Below, one piece after another: positions 9,696-19,339 of a DNA stretch of 64,000 bases (position 1 is the stretch's first letter; each line of letters opens with the position of its first letter). The stretch is taken from assembly GCA_007713455.1 (NCBI GenBank), contig VMRT01000001.1, forward strand, positions 473,343 to 537,342, in the 5' to 3' direction. Both the position numbers and the translations under genes were made by a program. This stretch comes from Pseudomonas sp. (GTDB lineage: Bacteria; Pseudomonadota; Gammaproteobacteria; Pseudomonadales; Pseudomonadaceae). The notes below the pieces were generated by a model, which was not told the origin of the DNA, made no database searches, and saw nothing but the letters and a program-made list of their open reading frames with translations.

Positions 9696-10505
9696 ATGTC
9701 TATCGATGATCAGCGTTTCGGCGGTATTGCCCGCCTGTATGGCCGCGTCGGCCTCGAGCGGCTGACGGCTGCGCATGTGGCGGTGGTCGGCATCGGTGGC
9801 GTCGGCTCGTGGGCGGCCGAGGCGCTGGCGCGCAGCGGGGTAGGCGAGATCAGCCTGTTCGACCTGGACGATGTGTGCATCACCAATACCAACCGGCAGA
9901 TTCACGCCCTCGATGGCGCAGTGGGCAAAGCCAAGGTCGACGAGATGGCCGCACGTATTCGCGCCATCAACCCGGCCTGCCAGGTTCATGCAGTGGCGGA
10001 TTTCGTCACCCGCGAAACCATGGCCGAGTACATCACCGAAGACATGGACTGCGTCATCGACTGCATCGACAGCGTGCCGGCCAAGGCGGCGCTGATCGCC
10101 TGGTGCAAGCGCCGCAAGATCCAGATCATCACCACCGGCGGCGCCGGCGGGCAGGTCGATCCGACACAGATCCAGGTCACTGATCTGAACAAGACCTTCA
10201 ACGATCCGCTGGCGGCAAAGGTGCGCTCGCTGCTGCGTCGCGAATACAACTTCTCGCGCACGCCGGGGCGCACCTACAGCGTGCCCTGTGTGTTCTCCAC
10301 GGAGCAGTTGCGCTACCCGAAGCCGGACGGCGGCGTGTGCCAGAGCAAGAGCTTCGTTGGCGAGGGGGTCAAGCTCGACTGCGCCGAAGGCTTCGGCGCG
10401 GTGACCATGGTGACCGCCAGTTTCGGCATGGTTGCAGCCGCCAGGGCTGTCGACAAGCTGGTCGCCGGAGCCCGACGCCCCAGCGAGCGCAACGTTCGCA
10501 GCTGA
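9696..10505 (+). CDS. tcdA: tRNA threonylcarbamoyladenosine dehydratase TcdA (CsdL)
   Basis: A 269-residue E1-like enzyme that cyclises t6A37 of tRNA to ct6A using ATP. The nucleotide-binding glycine motif [18 protein letters not shown] lies at 31-48, then the [13 protein letters not shown] motif, and the FSTEQLRYP and [12 protein letters not shown] segments of the TcdA branch. It is divergent from dapE, with 127 bp between their starts. Confidence 0.93.
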   Translation: MSIDDQRFGGIARLYGRVGLERLTAAHVAVVGIGGVGSWAAEALARSGVGEISLFDLDDVCITNTNRQIHALDGAVGKAKVDEMAARIRAINPACQVHAVADFVTRETMAEYITEDMDCVIDCIDSVPAKAALIAWCKRRKIQIITTGGAGGQVDPTQIQVTDLNKTFNDPLAAKVRSLLRREYNFSRTPGRTYSVPCVFSTEQLRYPKPDGGVCQSKSFVGEGVKLDCAEGFGAVTMVTASFGMVAAARAVDKLVAGARRPSERNVRS

Positions 10506-10673
10506 CGAAAAAGTGCCGCAGCCGCTCTGTGATGCGGCTCCACGGAAAGTTCCGCTGTCACAAAAGATTTACATATCAGCCATTTGGCTGACATACGCCG
10601 CCGCCAAGATTCCCCCCAACACAAAGAGCCCATCTCGTGTGTTTCCGACGCTAAACATAAAGGGGAATTTTGG

Positions 10674-11963
10674 ATGATCCGTAAGCACTTCGCCGGTTTC
10701 GCCGCCAGCGCCCTCGCTCTGGCCGTTTCCGCCCAGGCTTTCGCCGGTACCGTCACCACCGATGGCGCCGATCTCGTTATCAAGACCAAGGGCGGCCTGG
10801 AGGTCGGAACCACCGACAAGGAGTTCTCGTTCAAGATCAATGGCCGTCTGCAGGCTGATGCCGACAGCTTCGATGGTTTCTACACCCAGAACGGCGAGCG
10901 CGCAGATGAGACCTACTTCCGTCGTGCGCGTCTGGAGATTTCCGGTGTTGCCTTCACCGATTGGGGCTACACCTTCCACCGCAACTTTGGCAACGATTCC
11001 AGCGATTGGCAGGAGCTGGCCATCCACTACAACGGCTGGAAGCCGGTCCAGGTTTCGGTTGGTCGTTTCAACCCGACGTTCGGCTTGGAAGAAGCCGTCA
11101 GCTCCAAGTGGATCACCGCCATCGAGCGCTCGGCGATCTATGACCTGGCGCCCTGGCTGAACGACCACGAAGACGGCGAAGGCATCCGCGTGCGTACCAC
11201 TGTCGGCATGTTCCACGGCGAGGCCGGTGCCTATCGTCAGGATGGTGGCGACGGCGTCGACATGCTCGAGGACGAAGATGGCGCCAACAACACCAGCTTC
11301 GTGCTGCGTGGCGTGATCGCCCCGATCGTCGAGAAGGACCAGGTGCTGCACTTGGGCGCGAGCTTCGGTCAGCGTGACGTGGAAGAAGGTTACCTGGAGC
11401 GCATCCGCCCGCGTTTGTCCGTGCGTGGCACTACCGAAGACAGCGCCAACGGCAACCGTGCCACATTCGGCGGCACTGTTACCGACGGCAGCGATCAGGC
11501 CTGGGGTCTGGAAGCGGCTTACATGATCGGCCCGTTCTCGGTTCAGGGTGAATACCTGACCCGCACCGTCGACGCTCAGGATGGTTTCGAGGATCTGGAA
11601 GCGTCCGGCTACAACGTCCAGCTGGCCTACACCCTGACCGGCGAGTCGCGTTCCTACAAGCTCGATGGCGGCAAGTTCGACAAGATCAAGCCGGAAAACA
11701 AGCAGATCGGTGCATGGGAAGTGTTCTACCGCTTCGACGACATCACCGTCGATGAAACCGGTGTTGCACCGAGCGGTTATGTCGGTGCGCTGGACAGCGC
11801 AGAAGCTGGTGCGAAGACCCACACCATCGGTCTCAACTGGTACGCCAACGAGTCGGTCAAGCTCTCGGCCAACTACCTGAAGACCAGCGTGGACGACGTG
11901 GTAAACGCTAATGGCGACGACGACGGCGACGCCATCAGCCTGCGCGCTCAGTACGTGTTCTAA
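10674..11963 (+). CDS. phosphate-selective-type outer membrane porin (OprO/OprP family)
   Basis: About 429 residues. A signal peptide (1-24, ending AQAFA-GTV) is followed by a beta-barrel pattern of alternating hydrophobic residues, ending in the outer-membrane signature with terminal phenylalanine (LRAQYVF). The segment FYTQNGERADETYFRRARLEISG is typical of the OprO/OprP porins. The start at 10674 follows an AAGGGG Shine-Dalgarno. It could be a phosphate or polyphosphate channel. Pho control is only weakly suggested by a CTGTCAC half site at 10555-10561. A strong terminator follows. Confidence 0.85.
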   Translation: MIRKHFAGFAASALALAVSAQAFAGTVTTDGADLVIKTKGGLEVGTTDKEFSFKINGRLQADADSFDGFYTQNGERADETYFRRARLEISGVAFTDWGYTFHRNFGNDSSDWQELAIHYNGWKPVQVSVGRFNPTFGLEEAVSSKWITAIERSAIYDLAPWLNDHEDGEGIRVRTTVGMFHGEAGAYRQDGGDGVDMLEDEDGANNTSFVLRGVIAPIVEKDQVLHLGASFGQRDVEEGYLERIRPRLSVRGTTEDSANGNRATFGGTVTDGSDQAWGLEAAYMIGPFSVQGEYLTRTVDAQDGFEDLEASGYNVQLAYTLTGESRSYKLDGGKFDKIKPENKQIGAWEVFYRFDDITVDETGVAPSGYVGALDSAEAGAKTHTIGLNWYANESVKLSANYLKTSVDDVVNANGDDDGDAISLRAQYVF

Positions 11964-11992
11964 AACATCACCTCATCCGTGATGCTCCATTG

Positions 11993-12018
11993 AGCCCCGC
12001 CCTGGCGGGGCTTTTTTT
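11993..12018 (+). terminator. Rho-independent terminator of the porin gene
   Basis: An 8-bp stem AGCCCCGC / GCGGGGCT with loop CCTG and seven Ts. It starts 29 bp after the porin stop and reaches close to the next gene's leader. Confidence 0.9.
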
Positions 12019-12046
12019 CGCCTGCGGGACAGGCCAGACTGCGCGC

Positions 12047-13177
12047 ATGCCTATCCAGACCCTGTACCGCCTCGCCGAACTGCCTCCCGCCGAATGGGAT
12101 GCGCTGCTGAGCGATGATCAGCCCTTCCTTCGTCACGCCTTCCTCTGCGCGCTGGAAGACAGCGGCAGCGTGGGTGGGCGTAGCGGCTGGCAACCTGCCC
12201 ATCTCCTGCTGCGCGACCCGCAGGGCGCGTTGCAGGCAGCCTTGCCGCTGTATCGCAAGTTTCATTCGTACGGCGAGTACGTGTTCGATTGGGCGTGGGC
12301 GGATGCCTGCCAGCGGGCCGGCATCGCCTACTACCCCAAGCTGCTTTGTGCAGTGCCCTTTACCCCGGTCGCCGGCAGTCGCCTGCTGGGCGACGTACAG
12401 GCGGCCGGTGAGCTGCTCGATGTACTCTCCGCTGGGCTTGAAAGGCAGGAGCTGTCGGGGCTCCACGTGAATTTCAGCGAGCCGCGGGCCGATCAGCTGC
12501 TGGCGGGGCGGGATGGCTGGCTGGAGCGCATCGGCTGCCAGTTTCATTGGCACAACCGTGGTTACCGCGATTTTCAGGACTTTCTCGATGCACTGACCTC
12601 GCGCAAGCGCAAGCAGTTGCGCAAGGAACGCGAACAGGTGGCGGGGCAGGGCATCAGCTTCGAGTGGCGCGATGGGCACGAGCTCAGCGAGGCGGAATGG
12701 GATTTCGTCTATGCCTGCTACGCCAACACCTATCAGGTCCGCGGTCAGACGCCCTATCTGACTCGGCAATTCTTCAGCCTGCTGGCTGAGCGCATGCCGC
12801 AGGCGATTCGCGTGGTGCTGGCGTTACAGGGCTCGAGGCCGGTGGCGATGGCCTTCAGCCTGCGCAGTGCGTCTGGCCTGTACGGTCGTTACTGGGGCTG
12901 TCTGGCGGAGTTCGACCGGCTGCACTTCGAGACGTGCTTTTACCAGGGTATCGATCAGGCCATCGCGGGCGGCCTGGAGCGGTTCGATGCCGGGGCGCAG
13001 GGTGAGCACAAGCTCATTCGTGGCTTCGAGCCGGTGATCACGCGCTCCTGGCACTATCTGCAGCACCCCGGGTTGCGCGCCGCGGTAGCGGATTTCCTCC
13101 AGCAGGAACATGCGGGGGTGCTGGCGTACGCCGAGGCGGCGCGCCAGGCGCTGCCGTACCGGCAGGCCGGCAGCTAG
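12047..13177 (+). CDS. GNAT/FemAB-like protein, COG3146 (DUF482) family
   Basis: A 376-residue protein. FemAB/GNAT-superfamily features include FLDALTSRKRKQLRKEREQV, YANTYQVRGQTPYLTRQFF and GSRPVAMAFSLRSASGLYGRYWGC, characteristic of the proteobacterial peptidogalycan-biosynthesis-like (COG3146) family. No signal peptide or membrane segment. The start at 12047 (MPIQTLYRL) is preferred because the upstream in-frame codons lie within the porin terminator. The acyl or aminoacyl acceptor is unknown. Confidence 0.82.
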   Translation: MPIQTLYRLAELPPAEWDALLSDDQPFLRHAFLCALEDSGSVGGRSGWQPAHLLLRDPQGALQAALPLYRKFHSYGEYVFDWAWADACQRAGIAYYPKLLCAVPFTPVAGSRLLGDVQAAGELLDVLSAGLERQELSGLHVNFSEPRADQLLAGRDGWLERIGCQFHWHNRGYRDFQDFLDALTSRKRKQLRKEREQVAGQGISFEWRDGHELSEAEWDFVYACYANTYQVRGQTPYLTRQFFSLLAERMPQAIRVVLALQGSRPVAMAFSLRSASGLYGRYWGCLAEFDRLHFETCFYQGIDQAIAGGLERFDAGAQGEHKLIRGFEPVITRSWHYLQHPGLRAAVADFLQQEHAGVLAYAEAARQALPYRQAGS

Positions 13178-13186
13178 TCGTTTGTC

Positions 13187-13609
13187 TCAGGCGTGGGAGG
13201 CGGCGCTGTTCTCCTCGTGGATCAGCAGCATGCGTTGCAGTTCGCTACGCAACAGCGGGTCCTGGCATCCCGGCAGGTACTCGCGCAGTTTGCGGATCAC
13301 CCATTGCTGGCCCCTGTCGATGAAGGGCAGGCGCTCGTCCAGCGATTCGATGGCCATCGCCTTGCCGTAGAAGGTGCCGGTGTCCTTGTTGGGCTCCAGC
13401 CCCAGATGCTGCAGGCAGTTGAGCAGCAACTTGCAGCTTTCGATTTCGCCCTGACGGACCTGCTCAAGCAGTTGCCGTTGCTCGGGCGTGCAGGGTTGTT
13501 GCAACGAGTCGCCGGCCACCTTGGCCCCGGCGCGCTCCGCGCTGAGCAGGTCCTGCAGCAGCTGTGCTTCGCCTTCCGGGGTGTTCAGTGGACTTTGTAG
13601 TTCGGTCAT
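13187..13609 (-). CDS. hypothetical helical protein, ferritin-like/DUF6306-like
   Basis: A 140-residue soluble protein starting at MTELQSPLNTPEGEAQ. It looks entirely helical, with LLQDLLSAERAGAKVAGDSL, a pattern I associate with DUF6306-type proteins, and later E/H residues (QGEIESCKLLL, LLIHEENS) that could suit a ferritin-like bundle. The family match is by eye only and no metal site is proven. It is convergent with the COG3146 gene, with 9 bp between stops. Confidence 0.6.
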   Translation of the reverse strand: MTELQSPLNTPEGEAQLLQDLLSAERAGAKVAGDSLQQPCTPEQRQLLEQVRQGEIESCKLLLNCLQHLGLEPNKDTGTFYGKAMAIESLDERLPFIDRGQQWVIRKLREYLPGCQDPLLRSELQRMLLIHEENSAASHA

Positions 13610-13676
13610 GTCGCGATCTCCTGTCGGTCGAGGGTTTCGCACGCTGGCGGCAGCCGGGTATGTGCCGGCAGAAATG

Positions 13677-13698
13677 AAAAGGGCCGGTGAACCGGCCC
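13677..13698 (-). terminator. Rho-independent terminator of the cyclophilin gene
   Basis: A perfect inverted repeat GGGCCGGT-GA-ACCGGCCC. On the minus strand it is followed by TTTT (13680-13677). It sits 9 bp after the ppiA stop. Confidence 0.85.
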
Positions 13699-13706
13699 CT
13701 CGGGGA

Positions 13707-14261
13707 TCAGAGTTTCTTCGCGGTAATGATCTTCACCGGGGTCAGCGGCACGTTCTGCATCATGGCGCGGTTGCCGGTGGGCACCTGGGCGATCTGGTCG
13801 ACCACCTCCATGCCGCGTACGACCTTGGCGAACACCGCGTAGCCGAAGTCGCGGCCACCGTGATCAAGGAAATCGTTGTCGCGATGGTTGATGAAGAACT
13901 GGCTGGTAGCCGAATTCACGTTCTGGGTCCGGGCCATTGCGACGGTGCCGCGCACATTGTGCAGCCCATTGTCCGCCTCGTTCTTGATCGGGGCCTTGGT
14001 CGGCTTCTGGTTCAGGCCTTCGCCGAAGCCGCCGCCCTGGACCATGAAACCCGGAATGACGCGGTGGAACACGGTGCCGTCATAAAAGCCGCTGTCGACG
14101 TAGCCGAGGAAGTTCTCGACGCTGATCGGTGCCTTTTCCGCTTCGAGCTCCAGCTCGATCTCGCCCAGGCTGGTGGTCAGCAGTACGCGAGGGTTTTCCG
14201 CGGCGAACAGGTTGCCGGCCAGCAGAACGGTACAGGCGGCGAGGGCGATGCGTTTCAACAT
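13707..14261 (-). CDS. ppiA: periplasmic peptidyl-prolyl cis-trans isomerase A (cyclophilin)
   Basis: A 184-residue exported cyclophilin. The signal peptide is [20 protein letters not shown] (1-20). Cyclophilin motifs [15 protein letters not shown] (catalytic Arg) and [10 protein letters not shown] are present, ending [16 protein letters not shown]. It catalyses proline isomerisation during folding of envelope proteins. The start at 14261 is chosen because it begins the signal peptide. It has its own terminator. Confidence 0.93.
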   Translation of the reverse strand: MLKRIALAACTVLLAGNLFAAENPRVLLTTSLGEIELELEAEKAPISVENFLGYVDSGFYDGTVFHRVIPGFMVQGGGFGEGLNQKPTKAPIKNEADNGLHNVRGTVAMARTQNVNSATSQFFINHRDNDFLDHGGRDFGYAVFAKVVRGMEVVDQIAQVPTGNRAMMQNVPLTPVKIITAKKL

Positions 14262-14289
14262 GATGTCTTTCCTGATGTTGGGGAAGCTG

Positions 14290-15198
14290 TCAGCCGGCCA
14301 GTGGAGTGGCCTGGCCAGCATCGTACGTCTTGATCAGCTCGATGAGAATCCGGGTAGCCGGCCCGAGCGGTCTGTCGTGGTTAGTGTAGAAATAGAACAG
14401 TGGCCGGCGAATACTGCCTTGGACCAGTGGCAGCGGCTTGAGTATGCCCTCGGCCAGTTCGCGCCCGATCAGATGCCGGGGCAGCCAGGCGAAGCCCAAC
14501 CCGCTGCTGACGAAGGCCACCGACGTCGCCAGGCTGCCCACCGTCCAGCGCTGTTCGGCGCCCAGCCATCCGGCATCACGAGGTTGGCGCAGGCCCGTAT
14601 CACGCACCACGATCTGCATCTGGCTCTGCAGGTCCTGCACGCTGAGCTTGCGTCCGAGCTGGTGAAGGGCATGGTTGGCGTGTGCCACGGCGACGAACTC
14701 CACGGTACTGAGCTCGCTGCCCAGATAGCCGGTGATGTCCAGGCCGCTGATGGCGAGGTCCGCGGTGCCGTCCTTGAGCACTTCCTCGACCCCGGAGAGC
14801 ACTTCCTCGCGCAGGCGCACCCGGCAGCCGCGGCTCTTCGGCATGAATTCGGTGAGGGCCTGTATCAGCTTGGCGCTGGGGTAGGCGGCATCGACAACCA
14901 GGCGCACCTCGGCTTCCCAGCCTTGTTCCATGTGGTGCGCCAGTTCTTCCAGCTGACTGGCCTGTGTGACCAGCTGTCGCGACCGGCGCAGCAGCACTTC
15001 TCCTGCCTCGGTCAGCACTGCCTTGCGCCCGTCTATGCGCAATAGCGGCACGCCCAGTTGTTCCTGCATGCGTGCTACGGTGTAGCTGACCGAAGACTGC
15101 GACCGATGCAGCGCTTCGGCCGCCTGGGCGAAGCCGCCGTGATCGATGACCGCCTGCAGGGTGCGCCACTGATCGAGGGTCACACGGGGCACTTTCAT
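14290..15198 (-). CDS. LysR family transcriptional regulator
   Basis: A 302-residue regulator. The N-terminal winged helix-turn-helix contains [29 protein letters not shown] (residues about 19-48). The effector-binding domain runs from about 90 to 295. The start at 15198 ([11 protein letters not shown]) fits the family. It is divergent from a small periplasmic protein gene with 61 bp between starts, the usual arrangement when a LysR protein controls its neighbour. The inducer is unknown. Confidence 0.9.
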   Translation of the reverse strand: MKVPRVTLDQWRTLQAVIDHGGFAQAAEALHRSQSSVSYTVARMQEQLGVPLLRIDGRKAVLTEAGEVLLRRSRQLVTQASQLEELAHHMEQGWEAEVRLVVDAAYPSAKLIQALTEFMPKSRGCRVRLREEVLSGVEEVLKDGTADLAISGLDITGYLGSELSTVEFVAVAHANHALHQLGRKLSVQDLQSQMQIVVRDTGLRQPRDAGWLGAEQRWTVGSLATSVAFVSSGLGFAWLPRHLIGRELAEGILKPLPLVQGSIRRPLFYFYTNHDRPLGPATRILIELIKTYDAGQATPLAG

Positions 15199-15259
15199 TC
15201 CTTCGGTTCCTTTAACAAGGTCTGTTAGGCTGGCCACTCTGTAGAGGAGCCCAGTCAAA

Positions 15260-15580
15260 ATGAAAACAATCGGTTACCTACTCGTCGCCTTGCTGCCACT
15301 CACGGCCAATGCGGTCACTTATCCGGTAGACGTCGAGCAGCAGCTCAACGGCGCGGAGATCACCGTCACCCCGCAGACCATTGATCGTGACTTCGCCGGG
15401 CTACTGCTGCTCAACTATGGGGGCACGGCTGCGGTGTGTACCGCCGTGTTCCAGAACGGCCCGGAAGCGCCGCGCACGCGACGCACGGAGTTGCAACCAG
15501 GTGAGCGCAAGGCACTGACGTCCAAGTTCAAGCGCGACGTGATTCGCCTGCGCATCAAGTTGACCTGCCAGCCAGAGTAG
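15260..15580 (+). CDS. small periplasmic hypothetical protein
   Basis: A 106-residue protein with a signal peptide (MKTIGYLLVALLPLTANA, 1-18). The mature part is beta-rich with two cysteines (in AVCTAVF and KLTCQPE) that may form a disulphide. Similar small Pseudomonas proteins have been labelled as a phosphoglycerate kinase, which this sequence does not support. It is divergent from the LysR gene, a possible regulator. Confidence 0.7.
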   Translation: MKTIGYLLVALLPLTANAVTYPVDVEQQLNGAEITVTPQTIDRDFAGLLLLNYGGTAAVCTAVFQNGPEAPRTRRTELQPGERKALTSKFKRDVIRLRIKLTCQPE

Positions 15581-15626
15581 GACGCTAGGCTGCCCTCATT
15601 GCGCGGGCTGCCTGAACGCGAACCGA

Positions 15627-16061
15627 TCAATCCAGTATGTTCTCGAGTATTTCGTAAACGATGCCCGTGGCGATGGCGACCAGAACCACGTCGCGGCCGA
15701 TCTGTTTCCACTCGTAGCCTTCGTAGCGCGGCAGATGTCCCAGCAGGCGGCTGTCCATGTTCTTGGCGATGCCCGGCGGTAGCGGCTTGCCGCGCGCCAG
15801 ATTCTTCTGGATGCCCGGTGGCAGAGACGAGACCGGCGCTAGCAGATCGCGATGACTACGCAGGGTGATGCGGACCGAACCGATGTCCACCGACGGACCC
15901 TGGTAGCGATGCGGCTGCTGTGCCGAAGGCTGATGCTGTTGTGCGCGGTCGGGCTTGCCCTTGCCAGGGTGATCACTGTTCGGCTGCGCTGCGCCGGCAG
16001 CGGCGTATAACGCCAGTGAAAGCGCGCCAGTCAGCAGTACCACTCGCTTTTTGGACATCAT
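15627..16061 (-). CDS. exported CigR/RcnB-like hypothetical protein
   Basis: A 144-residue protein. The signal peptide (about 1-24) is followed by a His/Gln/Pro-rich linker (residues 28-55). The repeated motif LPPGIQKNLARGKPLPPGIAKN is characteristic of proteins annotated as CigR family, and a C-terminal hydrophobic helix VVLVAIATGIVYEILENIL could sit in the inner membrane. The start may be the first ATG or the next codon but one (16058). Function is unproven. CigR in Salmonella is an anti-virulence factor, but transfer of that role here would be guesswork. Confidence 0.7.
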   Translation of the reverse strand: MMSKKRVVLLTGALSLALYAAAGAAQPNSDHPGKGKPDRAQQHQPSAQQPHRYQGPSVDIGSVRITLRSHRDLLAPVSSLPPGIQKNLARGKPLPPGIAKNMDSRLLGHLPRYEGYEWKQIGRDVVLVAIATGIVYEILENILD

Positions 16062-16210
16062 GCGAACCTCTTGGGTATTAAGCCGCTTCTATTTCCTCAG
16101 CTTAGCCTGTGTTTGCCTGGGAAAACATGGCGACCGTTACAGAACGCGCCTTTGCCCGGCAGACGAGTTACCCTATGCCATTGTTTTTTTCGACCTCCGA
16201 GGTAGCTCCC

Positions 16211-17542
16211 TTGTTTGACCAATTCGCCCTGCACGAACGCCTGCTAAAGGCTGTCGCCGAACTCAAATTCGTCGAGCCGACTCCAGTGCAGGTGGCGGCC
16301 ATTCCGCCGGCGCTGGAAGGGCGTGACCTGCGGGTGACGGCACAGACTGGCAGCGGCAAGACCGCCGCCTTCGTACTGCCGATGCTCAACCGCCTGATTG
16401 GCGATGCCGTGGTGCGCACCGATGTTCGGGCGCTGATTCTGTTGCCGACCCGAGAGCTGGCGCAGCAGACGCTGAAGGAGGTCGAGCGTTTCTCGCAATT
16501 CACCTTCATCAAGTCGGCGATGATTACCGGTGGCGAGGACTTCAAGGTCCAGGCCGCAGTCATGCGCAAGGTGCCGGACATTCTCATCGGCACGCCTGGG
16601 CGCATGATCGAGCACCTGAATGCCGGCACGCTGGTCCTCAAGGATGTCGAGATGCTGATCCTCGACGAAGCCGACCGCATGCTCGACATGGGCTTTGCCG
16701 AGGACGTGCAGCGTCTGGTCGGCGAGTGCGCCAAACGCCAGCAGACGCTGCTGTTTTCCGCGACCAGTGGCGGCACCGCGCTGCGCGAGATGACCGCCAG
16801 CGTGCTGCGCGATCCGCTGCACCTGCAGCTGAACCGCGTCAGCGAACTCAACGAAGGCACGCGCCAGCAGATCATCACTGCCGAAAACACCGAGCATAAG
16901 GAAAAGTTGGTGCACTGGCTGCTCGCCAACGAGACGTACAAGAAGGCAGTGATCTTCACCAACACCCGCGTACAGGCCGACCGACTCTACGGCCGGCTCG
17001 TTGCCGAGGGCGTGAAGGCGTTCGTGCTGCATGGCGACAAGGACCAGAAAGACCGCAAGCTGGCGATCGACCGGGTCAAGGAAGGCGGCGTCAAGGTGCT
17101 GGTAGCGACCGACGTGGCGGCGCGCGGGTTGGACATCGAAGGGCTGGATCTGGTGATCAACTTCGACATGCCGCGCTCGGGTGACGAATACGTGCACCGT
17201 ATCGGTCGTACGGGGCGCGCCGGTGGCGAAGGGCTGGCGATCTCGCTGATCTGTCACAACGACTGGAACCTGATGTCCAGCATCGAGCGTTATCTCAAGC
17301 AGCGTTTCGAGCGGCGGGTGATCAAGGGGCTGAAAGGCAGCTACATGGGCCCGAAGAACCTTAAAGCGTCGGGCAAGGCCGCTGGCACCAAGAAGAAAAA
17401 GATCGAAAAGAAGAAAGGCACCGAGAAGAAATCCAAACCTGCCGGCAAGCGCCCGAACGGCGCCAAGCGCGAGTCACCATCGCCGGTGGTGAGCCAGGAT
17501 GGCATGGCGCCGCTCAAGCGCAAGAAGCCGACGGCCGAGTAA
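16211..17542 (+). CDS. DEAD-box ATP-dependent RNA helicase
   Basis: About 443 residues from the chosen TTG start (residue sequence LFDQFALHERLLKAV). Motifs in order: Q motif (FVEPTPVQ), I AQTGSGKT, Ia PTRELAQQ, II DEAD (LDEADRMLD), III SATSGG, V ATDVAARGLD, VI HRIGRTGRAG. The C-terminal tail from about 390 is very lysine-rich, an RNA-binding extension. I prefer the TTG at 16211 because an AGG stands 8-9 nt upstream and relatives begin MFxxFALHERLLKAV. ATGs at 16175 and 16127 are also in frame. Likely roles are ribosome assembly or RNA turnover. Confidence 0.88.
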   Translation: MFDQFALHERLLKAVAELKFVEPTPVQVAAIPPALEGRDLRVTAQTGSGKTAAFVLPMLNRLIGDAVVRTDVRALILLPTRELAQQTLKEVERFSQFTFIKSAMITGGEDFKVQAAVMRKVPDILIGTPGRMIEHLNAGTLVLKDVEMLILDEADRMLDMGFAEDVQRLVGECAKRQQTLLFSATSGGTALREMTASVLRDPLHLQLNRVSELNEGTRQQIITAENTEHKEKLVHWLLANETYKKAVIFTNTRVQADRLYGRLVAEGVKAFVLHGDKDQKDRKLAIDRVKEGGVKVLVATDVAARGLDIEGLDLVINFDMPRSGDEYVHRIGRTGRAGGEGLAISLICHNDWNLMSSIERYLKQRFERRVIKGLKGSYMGPKNLKASGKAAGTKKKKIEKKKGTEKKSKPAGKRPNGAKRESPSPVVSQDGMAPLKRKKPTAE

Positions 17543-17558
17543 CCGTCGGCCTTCAGCC

Positions 17559-17855
17559 TCAGCGCTGCGCGTCGGCCGGTGGGATGTCGGCCTCGCGTTC
17601 CGCTTCCTCGATCTGCTTCAGACGCTTGTCATAGGCCTCGCACTCGTCGCCCAACTGGTCGGCGGTGCGCTTGGCTTCCATCTGGCGAATCTCCTCATTG
17701 ATCTCCTTGGCGCGCTCCGGATTGCTCTCGGTGAGCTGGTTGACGCGCTCAGCCAGCTGTTCGGCCTTGGCATTCACTTCGTCCGGGGTGCACGCGGCGT
17801 GCGCAGTCGGGCTGGCCAGCGCGGCGGCGGTCAGGGCAATCATCAGCAGTTTCAT
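17559..17855 (-). CDS. small exported helical protein
   Basis: A 98-residue protein with a signal peptide (MKLLMIALTAAALASPTAHA) and a long charged helix, probably a coiled coil. It has two cysteines, in ACTPDEV and GDECEAYDK. The start at 17855 is at the beginning of the signal peptide, six codons inside the longest ORF. It is convergent with the helicase gene, 16 bp apart. No function recognised. Confidence 0.7.
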   Translation of the reverse strand: MKLLMIALTAAALASPTAHAACTPDEVNAKAEQLAERVNQLTESNPERAKEINEEIRQMEAKRTADQLGDECEAYDKRLKQIEEAEREADIPPADAQR

Positions 17856-17998
17856 GGCTCGCTCCTCGTTCAATCGGTCTGAACGGTGGATCGCAGCGCA
17901 GCCGCTTTAGTTCAGACAACGAACCGGTCGCCATGGTGAACGGTCCCAATCAGTAGGCGCCTCATTCGGAGGCGAACATCTGCTGAGGGAGAACGACC

Positions 17999-18376
17999 AT
18001 GAGCTATAACTGGGGCCTTATCCAGCGTCTGTTGCATGAAGTTCAACGCGGCGCCAATGACAGTTTCAAGCCACGCCACTACGCCGAAGAACATGCGACG
18101 CAGATGGAAAGTGAAGGTCAGCCGATGCCGAATCTTGACAGCCTGCGTGCCGAGGCGGCCGACTACGAAAGCTTGCTATTCGAAGGTGGCTTCATTGTTT
18201 CGCGGCCCGAGGAGGAGGGCGGCAATGGCGAGAATTTCGTCCTTACCGAGCGCGGCTCGCGTTTGCTGGCGATTCTCGACGATCCGCAGGAGACGCAGCG
18301 CCAGCACTTGGCGGACAAGGGCGATGCGGCGCTGGTGCCGGAAGTGTTCGACGAGATGGCGGCCGGTCGCCCATGA
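17999..18376 (+). CDS. hypothetical protein, possible winged-helix (DUF2513-like)
   Basis: A 125-residue soluble protein. The layout (MSYNWGLIQRLLHEVQ, YESLLFEGGFIVSRPE, FVLTERGSRLLAIL) resembles small winged-helix proteins of the DUF2513 type, in which a final beta-hairpin reads LTxxG. That is a by-eye resemblance. It is preceded by GAGGGAGAA close to the start and is convergent with the following LysR gene, 12 bp apart. Confidence 0.65.
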   Translation: MSYNWGLIQRLLHEVQRGANDSFKPRHYAEEHATQMESEGQPMPNLDSLRAEAADYESLLFEGGFIVSRPEEEGGNGENFVLTERGSRLLAILDDPQETQRQHLADKGDAALVPEVFDEMAAGRP

Positions 18377-18388
18377 CCGGCGTTGTCG

Positions 18389-19243
18389 TTACAGGCGAAA
18401 GCCATCGGCGATGTAGCCGGCGAGCGTTTCGCTAACCGGCGACTGCTGCTGCGGGTTGCGCAGCAGCACGATGCTGGTTTGAGGCAAGCGCGGCAGGCCC
18501 TCCTTTTCACCGAGTATCTGCAGATCAGCAGGAATCAGGCTCTGCAGCTGCGCGGTCAGCGCCAATCCTGCACCCACGATCGCCATGATCGCCGACAGGC
18601 TCGGGCTGCTATAGGCGATCCGGTACTCGATTTCCCGCGCATCCAGCGCATTGCATACCCAGGCGCGACAGAAGCAATCGGTATTGAACGTTGCCAGCGG
18701 CAGGGGGCGATGCTCATGCAGGTCGAAGCCCGGGGCGGCGGCCCAGACGACGTGCTCCTGGCGCAACAACTGGCCAATCTCGGTGCCCGGTTCGCGGGTG
18801 ACGATGCTCAGGTCCAGATCCCGTCGCTGCAACAACTGGGTCGATGGCTCGCAATGCACCTCGACTTGCACCAGCGGATACGCCTGGGCGAAGCGCGAAA
18901 GAATGCCGGGTAGAAAGCGCATGACATAGTCGTCCGGCGTGCCGATGCGTACCGCGCCGACCATGTGTGGCTGGCGCAGGGTGGTCATGACTTCGCCGTG
19001 CAGTTTGAGGATGCGCCGCGCGTAGCCCAGCAGTATCTGGCCCTCGGCAGTAAACCTGACCTGCCGACCGTTGCGCTCGAATAACGGACGCTGCAACACA
19101 TCCTCTTCCAGGCGTTTCATCTGCATGCTCACCGCCGACTGGGTGCGGTTCACCGCGGCTGCGGCACGGGTGAAGCCACCGTGGTCAGCGATGGCCACGA
19201 AGCTGCGCAGCAGTTCGGTGTCGATATTCGGGTAGTTGGCCAT
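18389..19243 (-). CDS. LysR family transcriptional regulator (LrhA-like)
   Basis: A 284-residue regulator with an N-terminal helix-turn-helix at about 10-60 (LLRSFVAIADHGGFTRAAAA ... QSAVSMQMKRLEE). The effector domain begins GAVRIGTPDDYVMRFLP, as in the LrhA/HexA branch. It is divergent from a DUF1127 gene (96 bp between starts), its most likely target along with itself. Confidence 0.9.
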   Translation of the reverse strand: MANYPNIDTELLRSFVAIADHGGFTRAAAAVNRTQSAVSMQMKRLEEDVLQRPLFERNGRQVRFTAEGQILLGYARRILKLHGEVMTTLRQPHMVGAVRIGTPDDYVMRFLPGILSRFAQAYPLVQVEVHCEPSTQLLQRRDLDLSIVTREPGTEIGQLLRQEHVVWAAAPGFDLHEHRPLPLATFNTDCFCRAWVCNALDAREIEYRIAYSSPSLSAIMAIVGAGLALTAQLQSLIPADLQILGEKEGLPRLPQTSIVLLRNPQQQSPVSETLAGYIADGFRL

Positions 19244-19339
19244 TCATCAATCCTCGAGATGCAAGGCATCAGGAACATTCGTTGGATTGATCTTAATCTG
19301 GGCGCGAGACTGACGCCAACCCAACTGGAGGGCGTCGTG

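Noticed and set aside
15260..15580. Label of phosphoglycerate kinase for the small exported protein
   Set aside because: 106 residues with a signal peptide and no nucleotide-binding motif cannot be that enzyme.
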